64,000 nucleotides of DNA, from NCBI GenBank assembly GCA_025175895.1, contig CM045991.1, positions 77,363,174 to 77,427,173 on the forward strand. The letters run 5' to 3'. Position 1 is the stretch's first letter. The number at the start of each line of letters is the position of its first letter. The stretch comes from Wurfbainia villosa. Lineage: Eukaryota; Streptophyta; Magnoliopsida; Zingiberales; Zingiberaceae. Of this stretch, positions 22,522 to 35,205 are shown in pieces. Made by a program: the position numbers and the translations under genes. The notes beneath the pieces were generated by a model. It saw only the letters and a program-made list of their open reading frames with translations, searched no databases and was not told the origin of the DNA.

Positions 22522-24149
22522 ATGATGTGTTTGAATTTGCGTTCCATTTTGGATTCAAATAAATTGACTGGGCCGAACTTCTTGGACTGGCTTAGAAACT
22601 TGAGAATTGTTCTCAAGGTGAAAAGCTTGTAAATGTCCTCGAAGCGCCTCTTCCCGCCCGTCCTAGTGACGATGCAACTCTGGACCAATTGTTGGCCTAT
22701 CAGAAACATGTGAGTGATTCTGAACAAATGAGTTGCATCATTCTAGCCACGATGGAACCCAAGCTACGAAAGCAGCATGAGCATATGGATGCTCATATCG
22801 TAGTCCTTCATCTTTGTGAGTTGGTTGATGAGCAAGTGAGATTCGAAAGGTTCGAAGTCTCAAAGCTCCTCTTCACCTCTGAGATGCTAGGAGGTTCATC
22901 TGTGGTACTGCTCAATATGCTGAAGACTGTGGAGTCTTCTGAGAAGCATGAGCAGGGGACGGTGCTGTTAGTTGATTCCTCGAAGAAAGGTTCTAAGAGG
23001 AAGTCAAAGGAACAACAGAAGGGAAAGAAGAGAAGGGCTAAGAAGGTAGAACTAGCACAAAAGGAAACTTGCCATCATTATGGCAAGGAGAGCCATTTGC
23101 GAAGAAAGTGCGAGATTTATCTTGAGTCCGTGAAGAAGGATAAGGCATCGGATGCCCCATCTTCTTCAGAAATCTTCTTTATTGATTGTCATTCTATTTC
23201 CTCAGACACTTGGGTATTTGATACTGGGTGTGGCTCACATATATGTAATGACATACATGGGATAAGGAATAGAAGAAGACTCGTCAAGGGGAGAGTCAAA
23301 TTTACGTGTTGGGAATGGAGCAACGATTGCTGCACTCGCCATCGGAACGTATTTGTTGGAACTCCCTGTAGGACTGTCTTAGAACTGGACAATTACTTTT
23401 ATGTTCCTTCGTTGATAAAGAACATCATTTCTATTTCGTGTTTAAATAGAAATGGGTACCATTTGACTTTTAGTAACAATTGTTGTTACATAACTTTGAA
23501 TGGAGTTCTTTATGGGACTGGAACTTTAAGCAATGGTGTTTATACGTTGGACGTATCCAGTGACATTTTCAATATCGAAGCGAGCAACACGCGTGCTCGA
23601 AAGGATAATCAAATAGACTCCTATATGTGGCATTGTTGTCTTGGCCATATAAGCAAGAAACGCATGTCCGAATTACACCGATGTGGATTTCTGGAATCGT
23701 TTGAATTGGATTCATACGATACATGCGAATCATGCTTAAAAGGCAATATGACTAAGTTACCTTTTACTGGAAAAGGTGAACGAGTGGGAGAGTTACTAGG
23801 TCTAGTACATACTGATGTATGTGGACCTATGTCAACTCAAGCATTAGGAGGCTATGGCTACTTCATTACCTTCACTAATGATCACTCACGGTTTGGGTAT
23901 GTGTTCTTGATGAAACACAAGTCTGAAGCCTTTGAAAGGTTCAAAGAATTCAGAAATGAAGTAGAGAAACAACATGACAAGAGTATTAAAATACTTCGAT
24001 CGGATCGAGGTGGTGAATACTTAAGTCAAGAGTTTCTTGATTATCTAAGAGACAATGGCATATTGTCTCAATGGACTCCGCCTATACACCACAAAGATAA
24101 TGGTGTATCCGAGAGGCATATCGACCTTGTTGGACATGGTCGTCAATGA
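22522..24149 (+). pseudogene. Element D gag, protease and integrase (broken)
   Basis: Gag starts at ATG 22522 (MMCLNLRSILDSNKLTGPNF) and shifts frame near 22618, where one G seems lost. From 22689 the frame is open to 24149: gag (AYQKHV to FERFEVSKLLF), lysine-rich stretch, zinc knuckle CHHYGKESHLRRKC (second Cys is Tyr), protease WVFDTGCGSHIC, GAG-pre-integrase CLGH and CESC, integrase VHTDVCGPM and FTNDHSRFGY (element F reads FIDDYSRYGY), then NGVSERH. A deletion near 24116 shifts the frame at the conserved Glu region. It is the only nearly complete F2 coding set in the window and is inactive. Confidence 0.92.
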
Positions 24150-26155
24150 TGAATCATGCGACTCTTCCCAAGTCCTTTTGGGGTTATGCACTTCAGCATA
24201 AATTGCTTACTTGTTAAAGAATACCTACCAAGGTAGTCTCTACTACTCCATATGAGATATGGGCTAGTAAGAAACCTCATGTATCTTACTTGAAGATATG
24301 GGGTTGTCCTGCTTATGTGAAGCTGTATCAGACAAATTGGATGCTAAGTCTGATAAATGTCTATTTGTTGGATACCCTAAGGAAACAAGGGGTTACCAAT
24401 TCTATCATCCTGTGGAACAAAAGGTGTTTGTTTCAAGACATGCTGTGTTTCTAGAGAAAGAGTTTCTCTTGCAAGAAAACAGTGGGAGTGTCGTCGAGCT
24501 TGAGGAGGCTCGAGAGACTCAAATAGACATTCATGAGATACCTGGTGAAGCACAACAGCCGACAACTCATAGTGATGAGCAATCGGCTGGACCTATTGTA
24601 ACACCACATCTTCGTAGATCTGGTAGAACACGCAATATTCCTGAGAGATATGGATTTCTCGTAAGTGAATCGAACGACGTGTTACTCATTGATGATGAGG
24701 AGCCTACCGCTTATGAAGAAGTGCCGACAAGTTCAGAAGGGATAAGTGGCTTGGTGCCATGAAGTCGAAATGGATTCCATGTATGAAAACCAAGTTTGGA
24801 ACTTGGTTGACCACCAAGGCATAAAGCCTATAGGGTGCAAGTGGGTTTTCAAGAAGAAAACCGACATGGATGGTAATGTGATTACCTATAAGGCTAGATT
24901 GGTGGCGAAAGGATATCGTCAAAAACAAGGTGTTGATTATGACGAAACCTATTCGCCTGTAGCTATGCTTAAATCCATTCGGATGCTCCTGGCCATAGCG
25001 GCTCATTATGATTATGAGATATGGCAGATGGATGTGAAAACAACTTTCCTTAATGGAAACTTGCTCGAGGACGTGTATATGATACAGCCTGAGGGTTTCA
25101 CATCGGTTGATAAAACCAAGGTATGCAAATTGCGCGACGTCCATTTATGGATTGAAGCAAGCATCCAGAGTCGAATATCCGCTTTGATGAGACAATCAAA
25201 AGGTTTGATTTCTCACAAAATCCGCATTTAACCTTGTGTGTACAAGAAGGTTAGTGGGAGGCAATGTGTTCCTAGTATTGTATGTCGATGACATACTACT
25301 TATAGGAAACGATGTTTCAATCTTACAGTCAGTGAAGGTTTGGTTATCCAAGACATTCTCCATGAAAGACCTGGGAGAAGCAACCTACATCCTCGGGATT
25401 AAGATCTATAGAGATAGATCAAAACGGTTGCTTGGTCTTTCGCAGTCTACATATATAGACCGAGTGCTAAAGAGGTTTAGCATGTCGGAATCCAAGAAAG
25501 GTTTCCTACCCATCAGGCATGGGGTACACCTTTCGAAGTCTATGTGTCCGCGCACAGAAGACGAGAGGATTTGCATGAGTAAGATTCCCTATGCATCCGC
25601 AATAGGATCTATCATGTATGCTATGTTATGTACGAGGCCCGATGTATCGTATGCTCTGAGTGTCACGAGCAGATACCAGTCTGATCCAGGAATGGATCAT
25701 TGGGTGACTGTTAAGACGATCCTTAAGTACTTAAGAAGAACTAAGGATACGTTCCTAATATATGGAGAAGGGTACATGGTGATACGTGGGTATACGGATG
25801 CCAGATCCAGACAGACAAGGATGATTCCATGTCTTAGTCTGGGTATGTATTCACCTAGAATGGAGGCGCAATAAGTTGGAAAGGTTCCAAGCTTGACACT
25901 ATAGCGGATTCTGCCATTAAGGTAGAATACGTTGCAGCTTCATCTATGAACTTGATGTGGTCTCATCAATGATCCAAACATGTGCTTCGCCGCTATCATC
26001 TTATCAGAGAGATCATAAGTAGGAACGAAATACAAATCGAGAAAATTCCCACTGAAAGGAACTTAGCGGATCCTTTGACTAAAGCATTATCTCAAAGTAA
26101 GTTTGAGGGTCATGTTAGAGCTTATGGTATTGGATACCGTAGCGATTGGCATTAG
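24150..26155 (+). pseudogene. Element D integrase tail, RT and RNase H (broken)
   Basis: Integrase C-terminus at 24298-24762 (GYPKETRGYQFY), RT start at about 24750 (GCKWVFKKKTD, YSPVAMLKSIR, WQMDVKTTFLNG), a frameshift near 25130 before the GLKQAS region, then RT 25236-25874 with YVDDILLIGN and YAMLCTRPDV. RNase H is frameshifted near 25800 (GYTDARS); its remains (KVEYVAAS, PFTKAL-like) extend to a stop at 26153-26155, just before the polypurine tract. Sequence identity to copia pol is clear throughout. Confidence 0.92.
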
Positions 26156-26158
26156 GCC

Positions 26159-26169
26159 AAGTGGGAGTC
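26159..26169 (+). other. Polypurine tract of element D
   Basis: AAGTGGGAGTC abuts the second F2 LTR and lies four bases after the pol stop codon. Confidence 0.8.
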
Positions 26170-28342
26170 TGTTAGTAATATATGAGAGATGTCCTAAGGC
26201 AATCGCCTTATGTATGAACCATTTATATGATAAATGAAGATTCACTATTTGAGTATACATGTTTAAATGTATTTGATTGGATCTTAAACTCATTTACTGA
26301 ATGTCCACGATGCGATTCACAGCATGAGAGAATTTGTGATTGGATCACAACTAGTGAGTATCTCTACAGGTGTAATTGTGATGTATCGGAATTATCCCTA
26401 GTCGATGAATTGATGGATTTGGACACCATCAATTCTGTCGAGACTAGCACGAGGTATACTCCTTGGTGTATCCAAGCAGCTGATTCTCACCGGGCCGAGA
26501 CATAGTGATGTCCGAGTTAATCGTGGATGCTAGTTATGGTAACTAGTTCATTGGAGTGACCACCGTAAGACTTCATATGGTTCTCTGCATATATAGATAT
26601 GTCAATGAAGTTCTTACTTGTGGCTTAAGTGCGATGTTCCTTTGACTTGCGGTATTCAAGTCATCTTGATCATGGAGACTTATGCTTTGACATCTTAAGC
26701 AAACATCTCTAAGGAGATGTGGACCCGGATGATTGGGTATAAGTCGGTTATCGAAGGTGTTTGAATAGCCTATAAAGGATTCACCACTCCTTGCGAGGAG
26801 ATGTATACCCATGGCCTCTCGTCGGATTGTTACTAAAGTCTTTGCCAAAGCATTACATGTTTAGAGTAAGGTACTCTTCGATACATGTGGAGTAACTAGA
26901 ACTGTGAGGACGAGGAAATGATACTTGGGCTAGGTGTGACGAGTCACCTTAGTGGGGACTGACACAATAGACCATGTCCTGAACCAAGTGGGTATAAGAT
27001 GAGTGAAGGGAATGGGGCACGATTCATTCGAGCTACTGAAGGGTTTCAGAAATAGTTCTGGATCAACCGTTGATCTTTTTGGTTAATTGGGGATCATGAT
27101 GTACTACTAGGTGTCACTCATGATCGTTCTATAATTAATGGTTAATTATAGACGACCAACATAAACCGAGAACCTATTTGGTCACACGCACAACGAGTGT
27201 AATCCAAAGGATTTAAAACGAGCTTGAGAATGGGATTCTCAGACCGAGAGAAACTATGTTTGGTTGGACCAAACATAAAGCGAGCATGAAATTGTTTCAG
27301 TCGCAATGGAAGCGTGGATGGGCAGTGTCTTATGAAGACATAATGGATGGACCAAAATGGTTTGGTTCTAATCCAATAGATGAGAATAAACCAAAGGGTT
27401 TGGTTTATATTAAACGAATGAACCAAAGGTTGGTTCGGTTCGTTTTAACTTAAAATAAACCATCATGGTTTGGTTTATTTTAACTTATCTTAATGGAGCG
27501 GGTTAACGGGCTTTATGGATATGATCCATTAACCATTAAGAGAATTAGTTCTCTATAAAAGTGGGCTTAAGGGATTGTTAAACCCTAACTAATCCAAACG
27601 CCAACCCTAAAGCTGCCGCCGCCCAGCTTTGTGCCGCCGTCCAAGACCCTTGCCGGCGTCCAAGCTCCAGCCGGTGAACCTCCGGCGACCCTCCGGTGAT
27701 CCCCTATAGGTTTGGCATCAAGGTGAGGCTTTTCTTTCCTTGGTTGGCCGGCGCCTATATCCTCCACCAAGCTGTCCAGTTTTCTGGACAGCTTCTTCTC
27801 CTCTCGTCGGAGCGTCGTTTGGATGACGGTTAGTGCTCCGACAGCGGCTAACTTACCGGGGATTTGATCTCCGGTAATCCTCTGAGGTGGAGGATGAAGG
27901 ATTCGTCAAACGGTTGACGAATACCTCTCCGGAGAAGCGAGTTTTGAGAACTCGTTTTGGATCCGAATTTGGATTCGGATCGTGATCATCTCTCGATCAC
28001 GTCGTCTTCAACACGAGGCTAGTAACCCGTACGAAGACGAAGCTCGTGACTTAGCGAAGTCATCCCGAGGAGCTCAGCGTGGATACGGATAGAGACGATT
28101 CTTACGAGGATCGTTCCGGTTGATGCCGTTCCCGCTACACGTCATACGGAAGGTATAACGTAGTTTAATTTCCTTTTATTGCAAATTTTAATTTACGGTT
28201 ATGTCTACACTTGTTGTAATAGCATGTGTGTGTTGTGTGTGTTGTAATAAATATAGATTTATTATTTTTAATTGCTTCCGCTGTGCTCATGTTTAAGAAA
28301 CATGATCGAACACACACACGCCGCGGTGCCGGAAACCCAACA
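26170..28342 (+). mobile_element. Second F2 LTR (3' LTR of D, also start of the next unit)
   Basis: 2173 bases, TGTTAGTAATATATGAG to ACCCAACA. It keeps the hairpin array (27255-27483) and the TATA box (27554-27560). It is directly followed by an intact primer-binding site at 28344-28356, so it acts both as 3' LTR of D and 5' LTR of a further truncated unit. Confidence 0.93.
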
Positions 28343-29684
28343 GTGGTATCAGAGCCCAGGTTGTGTTTCGACATAATCGTAAAAATGGTTTTGCGATAGT
28401 CATAATGTATTTCTGGAAGTTTTCTAAATTTTGGAAATTTATAAGTATTTATGGAAATTTTTCAATTTTGGAAAGTCTAGAAGTATTTATGGAAATCTTC
28501 CACTTTTGGAAAGTTGGAAGTATTTATGGAAATTTATATTTTCCATAAATAAAATATTTGATTAGATTCTGGAAATTTGTTTCCTAATTTAATCATGATT
28601 TGATTTGGGAAATCAAATCTTAAAATATTTAATTTCCATAAGTAGTTTTAAAGATTTAGGAAATTGGTTTCCTAAATAGATTTTCCTTAATCAAATAATT
28701 CCATGAATAAAATATGTGATTAGATTTGGAAATTTGTTTCCTAATTTAATTATGATTTGATTTGGAGAATCAAATCTTAAACATATTTTATTTCCATAAA
28801 TAGTTATGACATATAAGGAAATTATATACATGACATAATTGTATGCCATGTAATTGCATTAGATGCATAACATTATGCCATGCGTGTCGTGACATGTAGA
28901 TGTATGTCATGTATGTCATGCCATGTAGATAATAGTTATTTGCATGCAAAGAGGATGAGACATAAAAACCCTTAATCAATATTAAAGCCTACACCTTCCA
29001 TTAATATGGTTATAACCAGAGTTCTGTTTCTTGCTTGGGTTGTTGGACTCTCCAAGCCCAACTCGAATATGTTCAAACCATGGAATAGTTTAATACTAAT
29101 ATGGTAAGAGTCGAGGTCAATCGTTAGCTTTGGTTGTTGGACTCTCTCCAAGCTGGGCTAATTGGTTGAATGCGCTCTAACCATATTAAAACTATGTCCG
29201 ATTAATGGGTTGGCTTTAACTGGAGCATCGGTTTGTTGGACTCTCCAAGGTCGATGTAAAGGGAGGTGAAGTTGGGTGCTATGCATATGATGCATACTTG
29301 TTAATGTGTTAACAACCCGATGTATGTGTGAACATTCAATTAGTTGATAGCACATTGTGATAGTTGCATATACGGGATATGCAATCGGTATAGATGATAC
29401 CTACCGTCGTAGTTATGAATGGCTTGTTGGACTCTCTCCAAGGTTGTTCATAACTATGATGGATATCAGCCCATTCGGAGATGGACCTACAATCTCCCGA
29501 AGTGATTTTGGGGTTTTTGAAATTCGAAAAATGAATGGGATTTATAAATGTATATTGATGCATTTTAAAATCATCTTTCTCATATATGCTCATTTTGTAT
29601 TTCTAAGTTAATATATTGATCATGATGTGTTTGAATTTGCGTTCCATTTTGGATTCAAATAAATTGACTGGGCCGAACTTCTTG
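28343..29684 (+). mobile_element. Second F2 internal segment, truncated in early gag
   Basis: Begins with TGGTATCAGAGCC and repeats the D leader and first part of gag almost base for base, up to the GCCGAACTTCTTG region (about 29684). It then stops at a rearrangement junction. The four leader hairpins are at 29043-29055, 29137-29151, 29236-29248 and 29427-29441; the first and third have the loop shortened from five to three bases with arms kept. Confidence 0.92.
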
Positions 29685-29725
29685 TAATCAAATAAATTGG
29701 ATTCAAATGAATTTGCGTTCCATTT
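29685..29725. other. Filler DNA at a rearrangement junction
   Basis: Between F2 gag and F1 leader lie about 40 bases made of scrambled copies of the preceding 50 bases: CAAATAAATTG, GATTCAAAT and GAATTTGCGTTCCATTT all occur just upstream at 29632-29666. The right edge enters F1 sequence at TTTAAAATCAACC. Confidence 0.8.
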
Positions 29726-30700
29726 AAAATCAACCAACACCTCAAAACACCGAGAATATCGTATGCCACGATAGTGTGGACGTATACGAATTCTACATTT
29801 GTAAGAGGAGGTTTTACCCATTAATTTTGCTATCTTGTCAACCTAACTTTTTGACAAGTAAAATTAATAGTTGGTTCCTCTTTGGCCCTACAAATAAAAG
29901 CAGTGACTCCGATGGGGAGGATACTTATATTTGTATCTAAGTGTTCACTATTACTCGGTACCAAGGTAATTATCTCGGGTTATGTGCCTTCCGATGGGGA
30001 AGTGCACACGCTCCTTGATAATTCCCTATAACCATATTTGACCTTGTGATCTGCAAACAAACTCATCCGATGGGGAGGAAGGCACTCAGAGCCAACGCGC
30101 AAGTTTGTTTGCATCACTTGTCAAATCGTAATGGAGGCCGTGGGAATTTTAAAAAAATTCCCTCTCCCACTTAGTAATTTGAAATTGAGGAATTTTCCTA
30201 GCCTACGACATGCATATCAAACAAAAAGCAATAAATATGAAAAATAAATTATTTTCCAACTATTATGGCTTTTGTCTTCAATATGTCTCCCGTCGCAATG
30301 CCTTCTCATCCGTGTCTCCCTACGCCATGTACAAGCCATCCGGAGATCCGAGCCGAGACTATAACCTATTTTAATTTACATTCATCGATCCTATACTCCA
30401 CGAGGGAGTGTACATGAAATCTAGATCGAAAGTAAACTAAAATAAAGAGTGGCTAAATAATGTCGTATCTAATTTACAAAAAATCAAATACTAGCCTCGT
30501 CAACCCCGAGGATTCAACAAAATATACACATACAATCACATACACACATATAGTCATAATAGTCGGATCTTATGCCTGCAACCAAAGAGTTAAACTACGC
30601 ATATCCTACTATTATTCGGCACAAATAATATATAAAAAATGCATAAAAATTAACCGAATCCTAAACAAACAAAACCGGAAACCTTGGCTCTGATACCAAT
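29726..30700 (-). mobile_element. F1 leader segment (minus), next to an F1 LTR
   Basis: Reverse-complement F1 leader, matching 6591-7600 and 39903-40880, without gag. At its right end GCTCTGATACCA (30687-30698) is an intact primer-binding site in minus sense, followed by the LTR end at 30701. Confidence 0.88.
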
Positions 30701-31750
30701 TGAAGGGTTTTGCTTATCGAGTCCGTGAGGGGAAACTTTGCTTCCGCCTTCACCTTGGTTGTTTGTTCATGGCGATCCCATCGATGTCCCCGGATTAAAA
30801 ATTTAATCCTAGACAAAAGGAATTGCCCAAACAATCAAGTCATCGGCGTGCTATCCGTTTAGAGAGGTCAATTGAACAAACTCTTTGTTCAAGCGACCAT
30901 CCTCTATTCTACGAGTAGCCGCGGAATAGACGATGTATGGATCATCGGCTTTTGTATTTATGATCGAGATCCAAGTATTATTTAGCCACAAACAGAATAT
31001 TACATGCTCATAATTGAAAAAAAAACAAACATGTTACAAAAGAGAATGGAGAATCGATATACCTCTCGATCTTCTAATGTATGACCTTCCTCCTTTCAGA
31101 CATCGTGTGGGTGACGATCTACCAAAAGATGAAGTTCCTAGATCGGCAATCTTCCTTCCTTGCTCATTCCGAGCAAAAGGAAGAATAGAAACAAGTCTCT
31201 TCTCTTTCCTATAGCCAACCAACAAGCAACAAGGAGAATACTTGCCGCCGGCCAACAAGGAGGAGGAGATGATGATGGAAACCGACCAAGACACCAAGGG
31301 AAAGCCCTAAGTCTTGTTTCCACCACTCAAGGAGAAGGAGAAGGAGGTGTTTTGAAGCCGGCCAAGAGCTGGAAGAAGTTGAATGGGCGACGACAGCTAG
31401 AGGAAGAAGAAGAAGCAAGGAAAACTTTCCTTATTAGGTGCCGCCCAAGCCCAAACCCTAGCTCCTCTTCTTGCCGCCAACCCCAAAACCCTAACTCCTC
31501 TTGATTCAAACTCCACACCAACCCCTTGTCCTCCTTTTATAGAGTTAGGGATAAGCCTCCTTTTAATCTCTACCATTGGTTCTATGCATTTAATCTCAAC
31601 CGTCAAATCTAGAGATTTAATCTCAACCGTCGGATCTTAGAGATTTAATCTCTACCTTTGGATCTAGAGTTTTTTTTCTATCCATTGGATCTAAGCTTCA
31701 TGAGGTGTTAATAAGCTACATTAGGGACCATGAGGAGGAGTTGGATCTTG
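30701..31750 (-). mobile_element. Truncated F1 LTR (minus)
   Basis: Starts TGAAGGGTTTTGC and runs as a normal minus-sense LTR up to GGAGTTGGATCTTG, then breaks off; the first roughly 850 bases of the LTR are missing. TTTTATA is at 31535-31541 and four 27-bp units are at 31560-31675. It joins gag sequence at 31751, an illegitimate junction rather than an LTR boundary. Confidence 0.88.
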
Positions 31751-31751
31751 A

Positions 31752-31981
31752 GATGCCAAAATGTAACATCGCGTCATCTCATCAGCCTTAATCCACTTCT
31801 TATAACTCTCCTTCTCCTTTTCCCCAGAATCATTCGGAGGCTTAAGAGGACACTCTTCGAAGAGTACATATTTGTACTCCTCAGCAATCAAGACAATGTC
31901 AAGATTCCTCTTCCAATCAACATAATTGGGTCCAGTAAGATTATTTTCTTTAAGTATCACAACAAGCGGGTTGAAAGTCAT
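31752..31981 (-). pseudogene. F1 gag N-terminal fragment (minus)
   Basis: The minus-strand ATG at 31981 starts MTFNPLVVILKENNLTGPNY, then DWKRNLDIVL and KKWIKADEMTRCYILAS. This corresponds to the first 75 or so residues of F1 gag in elements A and F. It is cut at CYILAS by the junction with the truncated LTR. Gag would form the particle core; this piece lacks most of the capsid domain and the zinc knuckle. Confidence 0.88.
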
Positions 31982-32026
31982 TTTGAAAAACCTAAAAATC
32001 ACATATATCAAAACATTAGATTTCAA

Positions 32027-33021
32027 AAAATTATTGATTCCTCAAACAATAAAATTTTAAAATCAACCAACACCTCAAAACACCAAAAATATTGTATGCC
32101 ACGATAGTGTGAACATATACGAATTCTACATTTGTAAGGGGAGGTTTTACCCATTAATTTTACTATCTTGTCAACCTAAATTTTTGACAAATAAAATTAA
32201 TAGTTGGTTCCTCTTTGGCCCTACAAATAAAAGCAGTGACTCTGATGGGGAGAATACTCCTATTTGCATCTAAGTGTTCACCATTACTCGGTACCAAGGC
32301 AATTATCTCGGGTTATGTGCCTTCCGATGGGAAAGTACACATACTCCTTAATAATTTCCTATAACCATATTCTACCCTGTGATCCGCAAACAAACTCATC
32401 CAATGGGGAGAAAGGCAATCAGACCCGACGTGCAAGTTTGTTTCCATCACATGTCAAATTGTAATGGAGGCCGTGAGAATTTATAAAAATATCCCTCTCC
32501 CACTTAGTAATTTAAAATTGAGGAATTTTCCTAGCCTACGACATGCATATCAAACAAGAAGCAATAAATATGAAAAAAAATATTTTCCAACTATTATGGC
32601 TTTTGTCTCTAATATGCCTCCCGTCGTATCGCCATCTCGTCCGCTCCTCCCTACGCCATTTACAAGCCATCCGGAGGTCCAAGACGAGAAAAACTATTTT
32701 TATTTACATCCATCGATCCTATACTCCAGGAAGGAGTGTACATGAAATCTAGATCTAAAGTAAACTAAAATAAAAAGAGTGGCTAAAAAAATATCGTACA
32801 TAATTATAAATATTAAATACTAGCCTTGTTAATCCCGAGGATTCAAATAATATACAATTACACACATACAATCACATACACACATATGGCCATAATAGTT
32901 GGATCCTATGCCTGCAACTAAAAAGTTATCCTACGCACATCCTACTATTATCCAGCACATATAATATATGAAAAGTGTATAAAAGTAACCGAATCCTAAA
33001 CACACAAAATCAGAAACCGTG
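32027..33021 (-). other. F1 leader upstream of the gag fragment (minus)
   Basis: About 1 kb of reverse-complement F1 leader linking the gag fragment with the LTR at 33036. No coding frame is convincing. It carries the same blocks as the leaders of A and F. Confidence 0.8.
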
Positions 33022-33071
33022 GCTCTCATACCACTTGAAGGTTTTGCTGAATCGAAGCTCTGATACCACTT
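33022..33071 (-). other. Duplicated primer-binding site and LTR end
   Basis: Two primer-binding sites in minus sense lie about 35 bases apart: GCTCTCATACCA (33023-33034, one mismatch) and GCTCTGATACCA (33058-33069, perfect). Each is followed by CT and TGAAGG, the LTR terminus. The LTR could therefore be read as ending at 33036 or 33071. Confidence 0.75.
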
Positions 33072-34936
33072 GAAGGTAGGAAACTTCACTTCCCACTTCA
33101 ACTCGGTGGCTTATTCATGGCGATCCCATCTTCGTCCCCGGATTAAAAAAAATAATCCTAGACAAAGAGGGATTACCCAAGCAATCGTTTCATCGTCGTG
33201 CTATTTGATTAGAGTGGTCACTTGAACAAACTTGTTTTTCAAGCAACCAATCTCTATTCTACGATTAGCCACGGAATAGATGATGTATGGATCGCCGATT
33301 TTTGTGTTTGTATTCGGGGTCCAAGTAAATTAACCACATAACAAAAACATACAACATACAAAGAAACAAAAGGAAAAGAAAAACAAGATTTATACCTCTT
33401 GTTTACCTCAAGGTCTTCTATCGTATTCCTATCCTCCTCTTGGACATTTTGTGGGCAACGATCCTCCAAGAGATGAAGCCTCCTAGATCTCGATCTTCCT
33501 TTCCTTGCTCGCTTCGAACAAGAGGAAGTATAGAAACAAAACTATTCTCCGATCTAGGACCGACCATCAACCTTCAAGCTTGATGATTGCCGTCGGCCCA
33601 AAGAGAGGTGTAGGAGCGTCGACCAACCTTGAAAAAAGGTTGCAACCGGCCAACCTAGAGAGCGAAAGAGAGAGGGAGGAGTTGTCGCCGATCTAGAGAG
33701 AGAGGGGGGGTTGGAGTTGCCACCGGCCAAGGATGGCCAAACCCTAGAATTATCTTGCCACCGCCCACTAGGAAGAAGAAATTCTAGGGTTGCCGCCGCC
33801 CACCTCTCCTCTCAAGCAAAGCACCAAAACCCTAATCTCCCAAGTTGTGTTCCACACCCAAGCCTTGGCCTCCTTTTATAGAGCTAGGCTTAAGCCTCCT
33901 TTTAATCTCTTCCGTCGGATCTAGGGATTTAATCTCAACCGTTGGATCTAGAGATTTAATCTCAACCGTCGGATCTAGAGATGATATCTCCACCATCGGG
34001 TCTAGAGTTTCATTTTCCATCATTGAATCTAGGCTTCATGAGGGTTTTAATAGGCTACAATAGGGACCATGAGGAGGAGTTGGATCTTGGCCACCCAATG
34101 GATCAAGCCCACATAAAGTCCGATCCATTAATAATAATCCATTCCTCTAGAGGATTATCATTGATCTACCTCACCAACCCCCATAAGTTAATATGGGATC
34201 CATATATTATTTGTACATATATCTCCCCGTGATTAAGATCTCGAATATCCATCGATTAATTAATTTACTGACAATTAATTAATCAACATCTAACTCCATG
34301 AGTAGTATCACTCAACCTTATCATCATGTCGGACCAAGTCCACCTGTAGGGTTTACATGATGAACCTTATGAGCTCCACAAAGGGACATCATCATCCTAA
34401 TATATAGGACACAGTTTCCTCCTATAATCAACGACACACCATATAAATAATATCATTTCCCAATTTACCGAGCCTATCAATTTACTCTATAAATCTCGCC
34501 CATTGGTAAATCAAAGAAATGAATACTAAGTATATGTTCTCGTTATTATATCGGAATTAAGAGCATGTACAACATAATATCTGAGGTGTAATTCGATTAT
34601 GTAGTCAGCAATAAATCGAATCACCTCTAAGTCAGTCCTGCTTAACACACACAAAGTGTACTAGTGTAATTCTATGGTCAAGACAAACTAATACCAAATC
34701 ACACTACAACCATGCCAATGGTTTGTCCAAAACCATCTCAGTTGTGAGCCTTTACTTATACTTTACAAGGAACTGATAACATGGTCTCCCATGTGACACT
34801 ACACACCATGTTATCTACAATGTAATGTATTAGACAATATGCATAACCATAAATTTGTAAACAATGATCATTTGATTCTTATTTCAAAATAAAGATGTTC
34901 ATACAAAAGATAGACTTTTCAGTATATATCCCAATA
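33036..34936 (-). mobile_element. F1 LTR (minus), complete
   Basis: About 1.9 kb from TGAAGG to CCCAATA, the reverse complement of an LTR start with TG changed to TA. TTTTATA is at 33874-33880 and about four 27-bp units are at 33905-34015. It is the same length class as the B/C LTR, shorter than the plus-strand A and F LTRs. Confidence 0.9.
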
Positions 34937-35205
34937 GATTGTCAAGAGGATCAGTCGACTGATGTCGACAAATCAGCCCAGTGCACATGGTCAAAGAGAA
35001 AGAGATCCATGCCACCAGCTAATGATAAGGTAAGCCACCACCTCTTGATAAGATCCAGGAGTTTTGGATCTGGATCGGGACAAATTCCAAGGCGTGATTC
35101 TATAAAAGGAGAGGACTCAAACCCAAAAGCATCAATGAACTCCTAAGTGCGCCTGATCTCCAATCAAAATTCTACGTGCTACAATGCTACTCTGACCGCG
35201 CATCT
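34937..35205. other. Unassigned 270 bases between F1 and F3 LTRs
   Basis: Contains CAGTCGACTG at 34952-34961 and CTATAAAAGGA near 35100, the same two signals found upstream and at the core promoter of the F3 LTR at 60999. It may be a promoter fragment of another SIRE-type LTR. No coding frame is recognised. Confidence 0.4.

Larger units (their letters stand above)
19007..28342 (+). mobile_element. F2 element D, full-length copia element
   Basis: Direct LTRs at 19007-21229 (2223 bases) and 26170-28342 (2173 bases) flank a primer-binding site (21232-21244), leader, gag-PR-INT-RT-RH remains (22522-26155) and polypurine tract AAGTGGGAGTC (26159-26169). The LTRs are nearly the same by eye. The main difference is a deletion of about 50 bases in the second, near 27599, matching 20440-20495 in the first. 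The element is not closed on the right: internal sequence resumes directly after the second LTR. Confidence 0.94.

Noticed and set aside
34895..35146. Small frame with CTWSKRKRSMPP, considered as a host exon
   Set aside because: It starts inside the F1 LTR end and crosses the element boundary, with no splice context or recognisable domain.
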